Positions 62,916-64,000 of a stretch of 64,000 nt of DNA are shown here, piece after piece. The stretch comes from Vibrio sp. HA2012 (lineage in GTDB: Bacteria; Pseudomonadota; Gammaproteobacteria; Enterobacterales; Vibrionaceae). The notes beneath the pieces were generated by a model. The model saw only the letters and a list, made by a program, of their open reading frames with translations, did not search any database and was not told where the DNA came from. Every line of letters starts with the position of its first letter. The stretch's first letter is position 1. The position numbers were made by a program, and so were the translations under genes. The stretch is from NCBI RefSeq assembly GCF_002812955.1, contig NZ_PFXK01000001.1, forward strand, positions 1 to 64,000, in the 5' to 3' direction.

Positions 62916-63209
62916 ATGATGCGCTTAGAAGATATTATTCAGATTATAGAGTTTACAGATACAGATACTCTGGCTGAGGCGATAGAAATATATAACCGTA
63001 ACGGTATGGTTCAGAGTGCTTTATTGCCTTATATGCAGGTGATTATCGACCAGGCTGCGGAGCCTGTATGTCATAAACTGAAACAGACAGGTTTCCGGGG
63101 ACAACCGGAAATACTGGATATTAGTGATGGTCTGTCTGTGGTATACGATTTGACCCGTTATAGTGCTGACGAAGTCAGACAGAGAATAGGGATGAAGTTG
63201 GAGGAGTAA
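62916..63209 (+). CDS. Hypothetical protein, 97 aa
   Basis: Small acidic, mainly helical cytoplasmic protein starting MMRLEDIIQIIEFTDTDTLAEA. No signal peptide, membrane helix or known motif. Two Met codons in tandem are both possible starts. The next gene, an RluA-type synthase, starts 36 bp downstream in the same direction, so they may be co-transcribed. Family not recognised. Confidence 0.65.
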   Translation: MMRLEDIIQIIEFTDTDTLAEAIEIYNRNGMVQSALLPYMQVIIDQAAEPVCHKLKQTGFRGQPEILDISDGLSVVYDLTRYSADEVRQRIGMKLEE

Positions 63210-63245
63210 ACCTGTAGAATCGCACTCCCCCAGAAGTACAGACTA

Positions 63246-64000
63246 ATGATTATGCATACAAAGGATACCTGTTTTCACCATTTTCCCCGTTCGGCAGCAC
63301 ATGACCGCTTGCCAGAGAAATTTACGTTTCCTTTTTGTTATGAACCGCATCCTTTAAGTGAGCTGGCGGCAGAAGCGTTGCAGCGGCATCTTCAGACACA
63401 GACAGACTGGCAGCATAATTTCGGGTTGAGCGGTGAAATGCAAGGCGCTATCGGAAAGATGTTTGGAGTGCTGGTTGTCCGTAATTCGGCGGGTGAGCTG
63501 GGATATCTGGCCGCATTTTCCGGAAAACTGGCTGATAGCAACCATCTGCCGGGATTCGTTCCTCCGGTTTTCGATATGCTGAAAACCGGCGGTTTTTTTC
63601 TTACGGAACAGGCCCGTGTCAATGAAATTAATCATCAGTTAGAGACACTGGAGAGGCATCCTGACATTACCTTATTCCATCAGCGGTTGAATGAGATACA
63701 GACAGAGGAACAGCAACAGCTTGCCAACTTTCGAGAACAGATGATAGAAGGGCGGAAACGACGTAAGTCTCAGCGCCACTGGCTAGAGCAGTCTTTACTG
63801 AGTCAGGATATCGGGCAGGAAGTGTATCAACAGCAGATGCTGTGCCTGAGTCAGGAAAGTGTGGCTGAGAAACTCCGGCTCAGAGAGTATAAACAGCGCT
63901 GGGAAAAGGAGCTCGCGGAAATCCGTTACTGTCTGGAACAGCTGACGGCACCGATTGATGCGCTGAAAGAACAGAGAAAAACCTTGTCTAAGGCTTTGCA
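63246..64000 (+). CDS. RluA-family pseudouridine synthase, N-terminal part (runs off window)
   Basis: Open frame of at least 251 residues from ATG 63246 (or 63252) to the window end without a stop. The N-terminal part (LPEKFTFPFCYEPHPLSELA, GKMFGVLVV, ELGYLAAFSGKLA, FVPPVFD) is like the extra N-terminal domain of a Vibrio/enteric RluA-type synthase. A charged coiled coil follows from about residue 130. The catalytic domain with its Asp would lie beyond the edge, so the family call rests on memory of that N-terminal layout. Partial gene. Confidence 0.65.
   Translation, partial: MIMHTKDTCFHHFPRSAAHDRLPEKFTFPFCYEPHPLSELAAEALQRHLQTQTDWQHNFGLSGEMQGAIGKMFGVLVVRNSAGELGYLAAFSGKLADSNHLPGFVPPVFDMLKTGGFFLTEQARVNEINHQLETLERHPDITLFHQRLNEIQTEEQQQLANFREQMIEGRKRRKSQRHWLEQSLLSQDIGQEVYQQQMLCLSQESVAEKLRLREYKQRWEKELAEIRYCLEQLTAPIDALKEQRKTLSKAL

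Overview
The window looks like a Vibrionaceae chromosome (gammaproteobacteria). The evidence is the protein style throughout, a tRNA-Tyr gene, a VexGH-type RND pump with a CpxR-like box, the mtlA-mtlD-mtlR order with a long CRP-rich leader, and a tesB/ybaY/atl/ffs neighbourhood like that of enteric bacteria. The species cannot be fixed from sequence alone.

Layout. 0-6.6 kb: tRNA-Tyr, a two-gene RND efflux operon, and a DecR/CyuR-like Lrp-family regulator convergent with a CyuA-like cysteine desulfidase. 6.6-16.8 kb: an AT-rich accessory block. It holds a lipoprotein with TPR and caspase-like CHAT regions among small exported proteins, an orphan ModA, small hypotheticals, a membrane methyltransferase-like protein, a peroxiredoxin, a Tat-exported sulfide:quinone oxidoreductase-like flavoprotein, and a truncated Tn7-type TnsA gene ending beside ffs (4.5S RNA), a known Tn7-like attachment site. 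16.8-22.2 kb: core genes (ffs, a membrane protein, atl, ybaY-like, tesB, metE with a MetR box). 22.4-28.1 kb: a two-partner secretion pair (FhaB-like exoprotein and FhaC-like transporter).

28.5-36.1 kb: a tricarboxylate cluster with a CitMHS transporter, an AcnB paralogue, a CitA/DcuS-type kinase and regulator, and a PrpF-type isomerase. Together they make a plausible route from (trans-)aconitate or citrate into the TCA cycle. 36.2-45.8 kb: mixed metabolism (iron alcohol dehydrogenase, old yellow enzyme with a divergent TetR regulator and strong operator, NYN protein, PTS EIICB plus RDD protein, RraA-like enzyme, AbrB-type transporter, AraC regulator, LysE exporter). 46.0-51.2 kb: a glucose-type PTS EIICB beside an orphan sugar-binding protein and a two-component system, which may be a periplasmic sugar sensor controlling a PTS. 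51.4-53.5 kb: lplA and a short MCP-like protein.

53.6-57.5 kb: a second CitA/CitB-type pair, clearly paralogous to the first and with the same 14-nt gene overlap, next to a 2-hydroxycarboxylate transporter. 57.7-61.7 kb: a 47-aa membrane peptide and the mannitol operon mtlA-mtlD-mtlR, with hairpins between its genes and four CRP-like sites upstream. 62.2-64 kb: a universal stress protein, a small hypothetical, and the start of an RluA-type pseudouridine synthase cut by the window edge.
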